A stretch of DNA of 64,000 nucleotides, from the NCBI RefSeq assembly GCF_020497125.1, contig NC_059077.1:23506840-23570839 (forward strand), read 5' to 3'. The DNA comes from Mauremys mutica. Its lineage: Eukaryota; Chordata; Testudines; Geoemydidae. The first letter of the stretch is position 1; each line of letters opens with the position of its first letter. Below the pieces are notes generated by a model, which worked only from the letters and a program-made list of their open reading frames with translations, did not search any database and was not told where the DNA came from. Of this stretch, positions 35,446 to 48,690 are shown in pieces. Made by a program: the position numbers and the translations under genes.

Positions 35446-38400
35446 CACAAAAGCAGTTAAGTGCCTATCTAGACATTTATTGCTATCAGGGTATTCCCGT
35501 GGAAGACGGATGACGGCTTGCTAAGCTACAATTGCATACAAGCTATTTTTTAAGATATGTTTTCTCTGTAATGATTTTGTTCTGAATAAATAGTACTTTG
35601 CTTTATGAAAGTTGGCTAATCACTGGTTAACCCTGTTGTTGTCCCAGAAGAGAATGGGACTGTAGGTGTTGAATTAACGTCAGACCTGCTGAGATAATCA
35701 CAGTAAATTGCAGAATTCTGCAGCCTAGGATCCAGATCTGGAGGGAGGGAGTTACAGGACTCTGCTCCAAGACAGATGATAGCTAGAGGCCTGAGACCAA
35801 AGGGGGTGCCCTTGAGGACACCCCAAAGGGGTGAGAGGTGCAGTTAAATCAGGGACGATGAGTGCCATCTCCACCCTTGCTACCCACTGTATCTCTTTAA
35901 ACAGGTTGTGGCCAGTGAATGTTAACATTCCAGTCATGTGCATTTCCCCACCAAGTTTCAGTAATGCCAGTTATACTTACTACAGCACATGCCAGTTGTG
36001 ACAAAAAACATGACCAAGCAGCTGGGAGGTAGAAGAGCTGGGGCAGAGTGAGGAAAGGGGAGTGCAAACTGCACATACTCAAAGGGTAACAAAGGTACTC
36101 AGCAGTGTTTAGACTCTCAAAGACCCCCCTCCCCTCAAGGTATGTCAAGGTACACTCTATTATACCTCAGACTGATCAATTTGATTACAGAATGTGTTTA
36201 ACATTATTTGTCTAAAATATATTCAATATCATGCAAGTCATTCTGAGGTTTAATAAATGGCTTATAAGGGCATTTAAAACTGCACACTTGTGTGTTTTTA
36301 CACTCCCCTATATTACACACACACACACACCCATCCCACATGGCTGCAGTCCATGAAGTAAGTGCTTGGGGAATGTGGGCGATATGCAGAAGAGCACTGG
36401 AGGCATATGCTGTTCCGCAGAGGTGTGCTATGCATGCAAATTTTAATAGGAAATATCCTTGTTCTGTGGCTTCTACCAAGTGGAAATAAGAAATTAATGA
36501 AAGATAATGCCACTAAATTGCAAACACCTTCCCAACAAATAAGGGTGCTTTTAGTCCAATACTTCACTGAATTAGAATATCCTCCTGGACATATGAAATC
36601 TGATGGGATTTACTATCTCAGATATACCCTAGCCTTGCAATTTTCTGATGCTCACACTGCAAAGGGTTTAGAGGTGTTTTTAGTCTTAATCCTCAGGCTG
36701 CTGCAGTTATGTATGGCATGCTTCAACCACATTCATTTGGCTGGCAAAGTGGAAAAACTGTGTCAGCCCAATCTTTAAATGTAGGCTTTTCCAGATGTGG
36801 CTTTGCTATTAAACCACACGTGTTTCTGTTATATACAATTATCTACACCATTTCTGTTGTAAAAAAAATTAAAGTTAGCCCTGAACTTAAGCCCACAATC
36901 TGTGAAGACTTGAATTTGGAATTTTTCACCCACTACATGTGTGTGTCAAGGGGCATGTATAGGAAAGCCATATATTTAACCTAGATCCTGGAATACTTAC
37001 GTAGTCCTTTCTCAAACAAGCACTCTCATTGGATGGGGCTTGTTTTCAATTAATTACTTCTTACTTACTTCTGGTAATGCTCAGAATGTGCTAAGCATTT
37101 TGTAGACATAAATGGTTGCATCAATAGACCCACTGATCATCCTATAATTGTGTGATGTTACCACAGCAACCCAAAGAAGGGGAAAAGATGCTGCACACAC
37201 CATTTAGTCATTATAGGAACCTTACAGGTTTTATAAATCCATTACACACAGTGCAGGTTTTGGGGAAGGAGAGAGGAAGGTTTCTTAAATAATTTTAAAA
37301 GAGAGTTTTGACTCCTATTAAGGTCCAGGGCCATAAATCAAATACATCTCCAGCAGGAATGGATATGAGTGGTTTAAAAAAAAAATTACCGTTGCCCTAC
37401 TTTTCATCAGTATATGAACTCAACATACGGTAGGATCCAATTGCCAAAAGGCTTCTGATGACATTTCTAGAGCTTGGCAAAAAGCCTAGACACTTGAGTG
37501 CAAATTCGAATAACTGGAATATAAATGGCCCACATTATGGCAAGCATAAGACAATGCACTGATACTACGCAGAGCCTGGTGAAACAACTATGGGCACAGT
37601 GGAAGCTATTGAAAATTATTTTGTTTAGAGGAAAAGTTATGCAAAGTGGGTATTATATACTCTGCTCCCATGGGCCTCACTTTATCCTCAAATGTATGCA
37701 CCCTTGGTGAGAACCATGTCTGCTCATCTTAGAACAAATTTTAGCCGTATATGTAGCACACTAGTTGAATAACTCCCTTTAAAGCTAATGGAAGGTGCAA
37801 GGATGACACCCTCTCCTCTCCTTGTGTATCTGGCTGAGCGTTCTGGTACTAAAGCTGGGAGAATAATGAAAAGAGAATTCTGTAAATACTTGCTCAAATT
37901 AAAAATTAAGTCTGCTTGGCTGTGTCGTCACATCCTTTTTGTGTTTGCTTTCTACAAATGAGTTTACTAGCAGGAATGTTCACAGAAACAACACATTTTA
38001 AGTACTAGGGAGTATTCACCAAAATGAATTTATAATGAAGAATAATCACACTGGAAATTTGATTCTAAGATTGGCTCTGCCTTTCAGAGAACAGAAATAA
38101 TATGCAATGGATGTGATCAATCAAAACTAACCACCACAACTCAAATTATGAGTTCATGGATTTGCAGTGAACTGCTTGCAAACAATCTCCAGCTGAAGAA
38201 TTATTGGTACTAATTATGTGGTGAATAAAATTTAAAGAAATAAATTTGAGAAAACTAAACTTGTAGACAGTTCATGTACAAGGGGAAAAGAGGCAAAATA
38301 AATGATCAGCCTGGGAAAATCCTATTGTTCAGAAATCTAGGGCATGTAGAAGTGCTGTGTGTGCAAGAAGACATGCCAGATTTCCTGCTCAATGCAAAAA

Positions 38401-38498
38401 GACAAACAGGGGAGGCTGGACTGAGTGATATCAGCCACAGCAGGACTCAGATGCCAGTCAAAGGGCAGGCAGCTGGAGGAGTTGGAAGGGAATGGAGT
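35446..38498. other. Spacer with AC microsatellite; possible LTR-like sequence
   Basis: An AC run lies at 36,315-36,332. 35,580-36,000 contains AATAAATAGTACTTTGCTTT and GGGAGGGAGTTACAGGACTC, which I associate with a turtle LTR, but its ends are not visible. Open frames of 138 codons (36,362-36,778) show no known domain. Confidence 0.3.
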
Positions 38499-38990
38499 AC
38501 ATAAGAACATAAGAATGGCCGTACTGGGTCAGACCAAAGCTCCATCTAGCCCAGTATCCTGTCTACCAACAGTGGCCAATGCCAGGTGCCCCAGAGGGAG
38601 TGAACCCAACAGGCAATGATCAAGTGATCTCTCTCCTGCCATCCATCTCCATCCTCTGACAAACAGTGGCTAGGGACACCCTTCCTTACCCATCCTAGCT
38701 AGTATCCATTAACAGACAACCTCCATGAATTTATCCAATTCTCTTTTAAACGCTGTTATAGACCTAGCCTTCACAACCTCCTCAGGCAAGGAGTTCCACA
38801 AGTTGACTGTGTGCTGTGTGAAGAAGAATTTCCTTTTATTTATCTTAAACCTGTTGCCCATTAATTTCATTTGGTGGCCCCTAGTTCTTGTATTATGGAA
38901 ACAAGTAAATAACTTTTCCCTATTTACTTTCTCCACACCACTCATGATTTTATATACCCCTATCGTATCCCCCCCTTAGTCGCCTCCCTT
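38499..38990 (-). mobile_element. CR1 LINE fragment D, different subfamily
   Basis: The 3' end at the left carries ACATAAGAACATAAGAATGG, a tandem end unlike the AATCATAG type. The minus strand gives the C-terminus of ORF2: EKVNREKLFTCFHNTRTRGH, MKLMGNRFKINKRKFFFTQ, TVNLWNSLPEEVVKARS. The 78-codon frame is still open. The copy is cut at about 38,990. Confidence 0.85.
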
Positions 38991-39044
38991 TGCTGCTCCA
39001 GCTGGGTGGCAGGTTGGTTCCCCGCGGCTCCTCCTCTCACTTTG

Positions 39045-39116
39045 CTGCTACAGCCACTGCGCAGGTTTTTTTTTTTTTTGCTTGGAGCGGCAAAAAAGCC
39101 AGAGCTGGCCCTGCTT
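39045..39116 (-). repeat. Fragment of GGGCCGGCT-type GC-rich repeat
   Basis: A T14-T15 run followed by GCTTGGAGCGGCAAAAAAG and CAGAGCTGGCCCTG. It looks like an inverted relative of the start of the 2,045-2,520 repeat. Confidence 0.4.
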
Positions 39117-39299
39117 GAATCGTGCTACACTAAAACCCACAGTGTGAAAAATTATACCAGAGGTTACTGCAAAGTCTTTTAGGGAAACATCTAAAAAGGT
39201 CCATAGAAAGCTAGCTTTATTGCTGTGCTTGCTGGTGCAGCCAATGGCAGGATTGTAGTGGAGCAAGAGTCAGTCAGATTTGGGCAGAATGAGAAAGCT

Positions 39300-40050
39300 T
39301 GTCCTTTCTTGCCACAGTTACTGGGGAAATCACCTCTGACCCCTTCGCTCTCTTAATGTGCACCCTCCTTTCAGATCTCAGGCCTTTTTCTGTCACCTCC
39401 ATCTTGGGGTGGAATCACACAATTTTCCCACTCTCGGAGCAGGACTTGGGCTGCAGTCCCCTGGTACTAACCATGGACAGGTCAGCAGGCCTGACTCAGG
39501 TTCAGGTTTCCTCTGGGAGAAATAATATTGGTAACCAGTGACCAGCCAGCTTCCTTAAAGCAAAGTATTATTTATATTATTTATTTAGAACCAAAAGCTT
39601 TTAATGAGTAAACAAGATATTAAAAACAACAAACCAATCTACACACTTGCCTGTCTTTGCTGGAGTCTTACCATTTCCTGGGAAGACCTCCATTGCTTTC
39701 TGACATTCCCCCAGGCCTTGTGTCCCTAGTCTGTTCTCACCAGGAACTGAACCCCCCTTCTTCTCCCGAGAAGGGTTTTTTAAACTGTTTAGAATTATTT
39801 TGATTTCTTTGTTCTCAGCATTAGCTGAACAGCTATTTCACTTCAGCCAGAACCTGGAAGTATGCCATTGTCTTGTAATTGATCCCCAATAGTTTGATCA
39901 GAGGCTGCTTATCGGGAAGCTATGAAGTTGACCTCCTCTTTGTTTTTCACACTGCCCCCCTGTAATCTAGATCAATGCATTTGCACAGGAAGGTCTTATA
40001 ATCAAATATACAATAACTTCACCTCACTGACTGAATCCCATACAGTGTTC
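39300..40050. mobile_element. Possible LTR, ends not defined
   Basis: GGGGAAATCACCTCTGACCC, GATCTCAGGCCTTTTTCTG and CAGCAGGCCTGACTCAGG recall a turtle LTR family. I do not find TG...CA ends with a target duplication, so this rests on memory of the family. Confidence 0.3.
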
Positions 40051-41912
40051 ATAGAATGATAATATCTCAGTATTCTTAGATTATTACATAGCATCTCCCT
40101 GTCCTTCAAATTCCCTTTGTTGACATAGCAGAATTGGAATCTGGGACAGTTGATGGCATCACACAGGGAATGAAAATAGCTTCAGGAGTGGTGGGAATTA
40201 AAGATGAAAAGTTTTGATTAAAACTGGTTGGCCTGAATTTAGATGATGTAGCAACGAGTATGGGCTGTTGTTTAAATTGTACGCAGGTCATGTTTAGACA
40301 AGATACCCTTCATGGTATTGCTGCTGTGCACTCCATCAACCACAGCCTTGCTATTCCAGATTGCCAGAAAGATTATCTCTTGCTGAAAGAGTTTGAAAAT
40401 TAGTTTGAAAGGCATTTTCAAATTTTATTAAAGTCCCAGAAGGCAATGGCAACTTCAAGCTCTTCCTGTTGCTTTGAGGTAAACGCGAGTTATTTAATCA
40501 CTATTCACCATGTAAGCTGAGCTGCTAGTCAGTCCCGAGGACTGAAGGCAATGAACAAAAATTATCATTTGATTGCTACTTGTTGAAAACAAATTGCACA
40601 GTTGCATTCATGGGCCAACAAAACCCAAGTTAGGGGCATTCTTAAGAGATATCAAGGCAGGCATCTTTGTGGGGACACTGTATTTCAAGATGGACTTAAG
40701 AAATCTTCAGTCAGATTGATGATTTCTGTCTGGGGCTTTGCAAAAACTGGAAAGTGCTATGCTGGAATTCACAGCAGCAAGGCCCCCCTGGCTTTTACAT
40801 TCAAAATCTTATGCTTAGGGATGGCAAATTTAAAAAGACGTAAATATATCTGTATCTTTAGAGGTAAAGACTACCAAAAAAATCAAATGTATATGTCTGA
40901 AATTGCCTTTCAAGGTATGGACACACCTTTCACCAGGCTACAGCAACTACTATTAACATGGGTTCAGTGCTTTGACTACAAACAGTGGCATAGTGATGAT
41001 TTAAAAAAAAAAAAAAAAGAATTGACCTACTGTGGCAATGTACAAACCAGTTTACACCAATATTAAATGGAAGAAGAAAAGGAGAGTGCTCTTGTAGGTT
41101 TGATGGTATTTATGTGTAATTCAACAAATGACAGTGCATATGCATGTTTTTCAAAGTTTTTAACCATCATTTCAGAATATTTTGCTCTTGATGGAAACAT
41201 TGTCCCCATGGTCTTGTCACATTGCATTGGTAGAACCATGAGATTTCCACACTCAACTTAATCAAAAGAGCCCACACATGTATATGCAGTGAAGCATTCT
41301 CCAGGGCTTGGTGCCGATATAAGTGAATGGGCCAAGTTTAGGCATTTTCCAGGCCCATCAGTCCATCTTCTATTGATGGGTGACTAAGGACAAACCCTAT
41401 TCCTGGACAGTCACAGTGAATGCTCAATAGCCGCCAGCACCATGGAGCACTAGACTAGTGCTATTCAGTAGGATCAGGTTTAGACTGCAATCCAGATGGA
41501 CAGCTACGTAATTATTTACTCATTAGTATTTTTATTTGATTCTCAAAATTATTATACAGTCTCAGGTGTAATTCTTGAGCTGGTGGTGGCAGTGGCATAT
41601 TAATTTATAGTTTTGGAGTCATTTTAATAAATATAAGATCACATGAAGGTATAACATATTTAAGCAAGAGGATGAAGATGAGAACAAGAAGAATGCAGAG
41701 AAAGGTCTTTAGACAATCACAGCAGCAATATATTTCATTTTAAATTTACCTGAGAGAATAAGTCTACTTCATTACAATTGGGACCACTAAGTTGTCTTGT
41801 TAGACAACCAAATGTGAAATCTAAGCTGCAAAGGGACAAGAAATCAGAATTTTTTTTCCTAGCCTTTAAATTATTCATTATGATTTAGTTATACAGTTCT
41901 CCGGTGCGCAAT
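40051..41912. other. Spacer, no supported gene
   Basis: A 154-codon frame at 40,602-41,066 is the longest here. It ends in a lysine run from an A-rich tract and has no domain I recognise. Confidence 0.35.
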
Positions 41913-41914
41913 TA

Positions 41915-42345
41915 GAGCTGGATGGGAAATGATTTTTGCATTCTGTGCATATTTTTGAGAGTTCACATTTTTTTCATCTCAAATCAGGATAAAAAGTCAA
42001 AAATCTCAAAAATAATCAGAAACAGAAAAAAATGATTTTGTTCTCATTTTCGGTCAAAAGAGTTTTGTTTTGATAATTTAGAAACATTTAGATTTTACCC
42101 TTTTTAACCTATTTTTAGTCTAATTAGCTTAAAATTAGAAACAAAAAGCTGTTTCAAACCAAAACACTGGAATTTTTCATTTTAAAAATGTCAAAATGTT
42201 TCATTTCAACAATTTCAGAACTTTTTTTCTGGACTTTTTTCAAGCTGAGAAACTTGTAGAGCCTGGCCCTCTTTTGCGAACAGTTCTAATTTTGACATTT
42301 TTTAACAACAAAAAAACAATTTATTGAAAAATTCCCAACCAGCTC
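41915..42345. mobile_element. AT-rich MITE with TA target duplication
   Basis: GAGCTGGATGGGAA at the left and TTCCCAACCAGCTC at the right form a 14-bp inverted repeat with one mismatch, flanked by TA on each side. The interior is A/T-rich with many TTTCAA/AAAATG words. The same family probably gives the fragment at 31,062-31,125 (AGAGCTGATTGGGAATTT). Confidence 0.7.
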
Positions 42346-42347
42346 TA

Positions 42348-45300
42348 TGTATACTAATAAATGCAATTGGTATTTTTCTTGAACTATACAGACTTTTTAA
42401 AATATAAGTTTTACATTTCTCTAAATCTTTAAAAGCTTGAACTAGAAGCCTAATAACTCAATGTGATATTTGAAAATATTGGCTGTTATTTGTGGCTGTA
42501 CCCATGCCTTGAAATAAGGGACAGTTACAGAATCCCTGTGTTCGAGACAAAAATTACTAAGTTACTATGGCCTAGATTGGGTTCTTAGTAACCAGCCCAT
42601 AGTACCTCTACAAAAACACAGGCCTCTCCCACTGGGCTAAAGGGGAACTCTAAATAACAGTAGTCGTAAGTCCCCTGTTGTTTCAGTGGGCAGCTACCAG
42701 AGGTTATTGTGGTTCACTCACACATACTAAGTCAGCAGAGGAGAATTTGTGATGATATATTAGACTAATAGCCCATTACATCTAAAGTTTTGCCCAGCAG
42801 TGTATAATACCTATTTTAGCAGGAGGTGAAACACTGTGCTCCTGCCCAATTGTTATATCGGGGCCAAGAACTCTTCCTGACCCTATCAAGGCAATCAACA
42901 CCAATGTTCCTATGCTGTGGACAGGAGACAAGAAAATTAATCAGATCACAGGACTGGTTCGTGAGATTTGACTAATTCCAAGCCAGTATTCTTATTCTTC
43001 TATGCAGGACTGCTGTCTCTAACTGTTTATTACCAGACATATTTGGAAAAAAATATATTTCTGACAAGTTTTTAAAAAAGCAAGAAAAATATTTTTGTCT
43101 AGCATAATCTTAAAAGCAGAATTATGCATGTATATAACCATTTCTGTAGCAATTGATGAGAAAGAACCGGGCAGCAAGGAGACTGGTTTTAACAAAGCAA
43201 TTACTGCATTGAAGCACCTTTTTCCCCAGCAGATTCCATTCTTGGAATTTTGGGACAATTTACACACAGTTACTTTGAAGAGATGACCAAGTCTAGTTAT
43301 AAGAATTCTAAGAATAGCTTCTTCTTTGATGGCTAACAACAACTATTTTAAGTGTTAACAGCTGTGTAATGGTGGTTATATTCCTCTCCTACTGAACGAC
43401 AAGATTTTCTAGAGGTGATATGTGAAAAATCAAGCTCTTGTTCCCTCTGGTTCTCCCAACCTGGCCCCTCTTTACTCAAGCCCCAATTTTTCCTCCAGTG
43501 CTGCATGCATACAATTTGCTCCATGCCCTCCCTGCTTATCTCCACGTGTCCCTCCTCAACATTGCTGCATGTTCCCTTGGTCTTCTACAGACCAATGTTC
43601 CCATTCCCTGGTGTCCCCGCACACGGCTCTGAGCCACCACATCTCCAATAGTCCACATATTTTCCTTATTCTATTCCATAGCCCTTCTCATCATTATGTT
43701 CCCCTCACCCATACCACTGTTCCCCACTCTGCCCCCCACTTCAGTTTTTATATGTTAATATGTAGCAATGCAGACACACGTGAACATTTAAAAGCTGAAT
43801 GTAGTATGCATGGGACACGTTGTGGGGCAAGCTGGAGGAACAAGGCTGCGTGAGGTGAGGGACCATAAGGGAAAATGTAAGTATGGAGGAAACCATGCAA
43901 GTGGACCTAGGGTATTGGGGAGGGCGGGGGAGAAGTTCACTTCTGTGGAACTGAAGTAGGGCTGGACAGGGGAAACATTGGCTCACAGAGAAATACATAT
44001 CAACACTGATAATGACTAATCATGCAAATAACTAGCATTGATACATGTTTATTGAAAAAGCTGACAAATTCCACAACGAACACAAACTTTGTTAACTTTT
44101 GATTATGCAAATCCTGCCAGTACAAAGTGTAAACAGCAAGGAAATTTGCAGATACATCATTCAATATCTCACTGACAGTCAGTTCATCACTTCTCCTTCT
44201 GAATTTCAACTACCTTTCTTCTACCACTCAGAGGGCATCTCTCTCCACCTTCACCATGCATGGTCAGCAACATGCAGCCATAAATCCAACACACCAAGGC
44301 ACAAGCAAAATGTCAATCCTGTAATTTGTACAGGAGAGTTACTACCAAATTTAGATCAATCACTAACAACATAGATAATCCAGTCACATAACTTTACAGA
44401 AAAACATCTCACTGACGTCATTTGCAAACTGATACCTCACATATTTACACATAGCAAAATAAAGCCACGTACAGAACTAAGGACAAATGTAATTTATGAA
44501 GGCTCAACAAACCCTACATGAAACATAAAACCAAGTAATAAACATGGTTGGAGATAAGACTGCAGGTTGGATGTTCACGATTAGGGTGGAGATGTAAGAT
44601 GTGGGTGGTGGCTTTCTGTTTGCTCAGGGTGAAATGGCCCTCTTCCCACACAAGGCCAGTGTAATTGGGCTTTATAAAGTGAAATCTCTTGAGGTGGAGG
44701 TATCGAAACCACCGAACCACCTGCAGGGCAGGTCTTGGAACTGAGGACAAACTGTCTACTGTCATTATTCCATTCTGTAAGCTGGGGTAGTGGCCATTAC
44801 TCTTCTGCAGATGCTACATGAGATTTCTGGGGTACTGAGTCTGTGAAACTGCAGTTCCAGTGGCCCATCTGTTGGCTCTTCTATGTTCACCCATTCAGAG
44901 CTGGTATGCAGCCAAGTTTCTTCCCAGTGCACTGATGATGCACATACCTCCATATGAGTCTGTTCTATTTGTTCCCTACAAAAGTAGGGCTTAAGTGGCA
45001 CAGAGGGTCTTATGCACTTGGGTGAATCCTACCCTTTGCAAAGGGCATTCCTCCTTGCTTGGCAGTTCAAAAAAAACAACAACAAAACACCTTTTGCTTT
45101 TGAAAATGGCTCTGGAGAATGTGTGTTTGTACAAAAGTTCTTGTAGCATTATTTAATTCTTCATACATAATACACTATGGTTATTATACTTTCAGTATAA
45201 TAAACAGATACTGTAGGCTTGGGAAGAAAAACCTGTCTGTTAAAGATCTGATAAAAAAGAAAAAAAGTCTGAACTTTTATTCCTACCATCGAAGTGTTGG

Positions 45301-47401
45301 CTCCTTGACAAACCATATTTTGATACATCAAGACTGGGCTTGGCTGATGACTCCAATCATCAGTGCTTACTTTTACAAACTCTTCATCTCTCTCATATCC
45401 AGCTGGCTCCACCCATCCTCCACATCACTGTATCCGTTCTCCACCTGGGCTTGTACCCTTACCAGATCATTATATTTCTTCTATTCTCCTGTCTCTACCT
45501 ATTCTCCACCTGCTTGCTGTAACACGATTTTACAACATCACTAGTATACACTGAAATAGTTGTATGAATGAAACACAGTACAATTAAATTGCGCTAAGCT
45601 ATATTGCACTCCTATTACTTATTTCAATATGAGAATTTTAAAAGAGAGGGGAAAGTGAGACACAGGGAAAAAAATCCAGAACAGGATCCATGCATTTATG
45701 GTAAATGTGTATGTCGGAGTTCTTACTTTGCTTTGTAAATAGTACTATGAGGCTGTTGCTTTGGTAGCTGTTAAACTTTCTGAATCTGAATACAGCCTCC
45801 ATAAATGTCAAACTGTACCCTCCTGAACTCAAACACATTTAACTAGTCAGCCTGCCAGAGTGTACAGAGTATTGCTACAAGATGTTTGCTAACCTACTAA
45901 AGATTAATGCTTTAAATAGATTTCTGTTTAAAAAAACAAAAAGCCCATAGCACTGGGACTCTAAGAGGCAGTATGCAGAGCCAGGTCACATAACTCACTT
46001 TAATACACATCCAAAGGTTCCAAAACATTGGATTGAGATGAAAGCCACTACAGGCTTAATTCCTGATAAAAGCTGGGTGGCAGGCTCGTGCCTCCTTGTC
46101 TCCATTATAGGGAGCTGAACCAGAGAAGCATGTATGTATATTTTTCTATAATCTTCTCTTTATTTGGACAATAACATTCAAGATCCACAAACATTTATGG
46201 CTCTAGCTCCCAAGTTCAACAGCCTTGCTGCAAACACAACTCTTATTGATTTCAATGGGGGTTCCACATGTGGAACAAAAGAAAGAAAAAGAAGAAGAAA
46301 AGCAAGATGCTCAAAATAATAACTTCCCATGCATTGGTGAATTACCCCACAGCGACCTAAGCAAGAGGAAACCAAAATGTAGCTCCGTACACTCAGGAAG
46401 GAGCAGCACTAGTGCTGCCAGCAGTGGGTTTGGAGTAGGCGTGTCCGGACAGGTCAAAGGTGGAACCATATGCCTTCTCTTCCTCTCCTCACAACATTCG
46501 AGCAAAGCTGTGCTGGGGGAAGGATTGGAGCCTAATGTGCTCCTCCCTGACCTCATAGTGCCCTGGAGGCATACGACCTCCTGACACTGATGCGATGCAT
46601 CTCCTCCGCTCAGCTAGCAGAGCTCAGGCTGAGAGAAGGCATAATTGAGAGCTTTGTGCGCTGTAGTGAAATGTCAAAAAACTGTGGAAGAGAAAGAGAA
46701 ACAAAGTGTAGACTGGCCAGCTCTTTAGTTAGTAACCTGCCTGCAGTTTGCTAATTGTTTCCAGATTTCATCCACTTTCTCTCCCTTTAAATCCTTTTTT
46801 TCTATTCTCTCAGATACTAAGAAAATTTTAATTCCTACAAACCAGGCTCTCTTCTCGTCTGCATGGCACAGAAGAGAGGAAGGGAAAATTGCAAGACAGG
46901 ATAATATGTCAACTTTACATTTTTTCCCCTCAGTTCTTCCCCTTCTGGGCATTTTTGCACGAAAGGTGATATTTTAGCCCCAGGTTGCCACACTCTGGTG
47001 TAGAGGTAGGACTTAAAAGGTTTACCAGAAATATTGGGCAAACAATTTTACCAAAAAAGTGTTTATTGCATATGTGCTACGATGGCAGAGCTGGTTCTGA
47101 TAAAACCACAGCTTCAGCAGTCCCCCATCCCACAAATGACTGGTTGAAATGCTGGCACATTTGCTACTTATGTTCTGTTGCGCCATGTGATATCAAGTAC
47201 AAGTTGCATTGTACTAACCCAAGAGCACCCTGGGGAAAATTTTTTCCCCTTTCATCAAGGTCCTGGATGGGGGACACAGTTTCCTGTGAAACAGGAGAAG
47301 AAGGGAAAGCTCCATCCATGACTCCCAAACTTCCTCCACAAATACATAGCAGTTCTGGATACATTCCCTACGCTCAACCCCAACCCATCGGACTAAATGA
47401 A
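42348..47401. other. Spacer, no gene or named repeat
   Basis: About 5 kb of moderately AT-rich sequence. Open frames up to 165 codons lack domains and overlap frames on the other strand. I see nothing that I can name. Confidence 0.35.
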
Positions 47402-47713
47402 GGTTTCTTACTTGTAATCGAGTTCTTTGAGATGGCTCTGCCTAGTCACACTTGGGGTATTGCACCATCTAGTGATGCCTAATGGTAGAACCTTCTCCAA
47501 GTAGTGTCCATTAGAGCGCTTGCATGCCCCCTCTTATTCTTCCCCTCACCCTCAAAATGTTCAGAGACACTGAGGCTATACAAGGAAGCGCAGTGTCCTA
47601 CCACCAACCCAGAGATACAAAACAAAAGGACTCTGAGATAGAAGGGAAGGCAGGTGGGAAGCATGAATGTGTAGAGCTATCTCAAAGAAGTTGGTTACAA
47701 GTAAGAAACCTTC
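47402..47713. repeat. DIRS 3' end: internal complementary arms
   Basis: GGTTTCTTACTTGTAA at 47,402-47,417 reappears inverted at 47,695-47,710, and the match extends through TTCTTTGAGAT and its complement. Between them lies the left inverted terminal repeat. DIRS elements carry an internal region complementary to their outer ends; this pair fits that role, though I cannot exclude a simple fold-back. Confidence 0.55.
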
Positions 47714-47809
47714 ATTTGTTCTTCAGCTGGCTCTGCATATTTCCACTTATGGGTAGTTTGATAAGCAGTGCTGAAAATAACCTGGATTAGGGAACAGATT
47801 CTTAACAAA

Positions 47810-48690
47810 ATTCAGACTAAAGGACTGTTCTACCAACTCTAGCATTAGCCCTTGAAGCCAAATCAAGAGCATAATGTTTAGAAGAAGTGCATGCAGAACT
47901 CCAGGTTGCATCCCTGCAAGTTTCGGTAACCAGGACTTGCTTAAGGCAAGAAAAGAGATGCTGCCACAGCTCTGTGGAATGAGAGCGTACCGTTGTACGT
48001 ACAGCAACTTCTGGTAATGTGCAACACCGAACAATACATTGTCTTCCCAGACCATTTGCAGGTGGATTAAACAAAGTATAACCCATGTGACTCTTAGCAT
48101 AAATCATCTGATTATTTCTCTTTCGACACCATTTTGTTCTATTCCAATAATATGCAAGAGCTCTTCTTACATCCAAAATATGTAAAACAGATTTCTCCTT
48201 ATTAGTATGAGGCACTGGGGGAAAAAACCCAACAAAATTAATTGTCTAATGTGAAATTCAGAAGCCACTTTTGGCTAAAACCTGTGATCAAGTTTAAGAA
48301 GCATCTTATCTTTATGAAAAGATGTAAATGGCGGATCACCCATCAAGGCATTTAATTCAATCACTCTTCTGGTGGACTTTATGGCAATAATGAATGCCAT
48401 CATCAGAGATAAATAATACAAATAACACTCAGCCAAGCGTTCAAAAAGTGATTTAAATGAGTGTAGAGAATACCAATTTAAGATCCCAAAGAGAGACAGG
48501 ATTTCTTAAAGGATATATAACCCTTTCATAAACCTTTTACCCATATTATTCACAGACAGCAATTAACCATCATCCAAAATATGGTAAGCTGAGATACCTG
48601 CTAAATGAACTTTCAAAGATGAGTTAGAAAATCCATCAGAGTTTTAAAGTTAAATACTCCAAAATATAAGCTATGGAAACTGAGACAGGA
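47810..48690 (-). pseudogene. DIRS tyrosine recombinase relic
   Basis: The minus strand reads, in shifting frames, a tyrosine recombinase of DIRS type. Blocks in order: RNPVSLWDLKLVFSTL (about 48,510-48,460), AFIIAIKSTRRVIELNALMG with the catalytic Arg pair at 48,370-48,365, DPPFTSFHKDKMLL, then LHILDVRRALAYYWNRTK (about 48,180-48,125), the HST of the HxxR box at 47,981-47,973, and KHYALDLASR with the nucleophile Tyr at 47,873-47,871. A missing base after HST shifts the frame just before the second Arg. Spacing of Arg, His and Tyr is normal for the family. The enzyme would cut and join the circular DNA of the element; this copy cannot be made intact. Confidence 0.7.

Noticed and set aside
36362..36778. 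A 138-codon plus-strand frame as a gene
   Set aside because: No recognisable domain, no splice or promoter evidence, and overlapping open frames on the other strand.
40602..41066. A 154-codon plus-strand frame as a gene
   Set aside because: It includes a lysine run from an A-tract and has no domain or homologue that I recognise.
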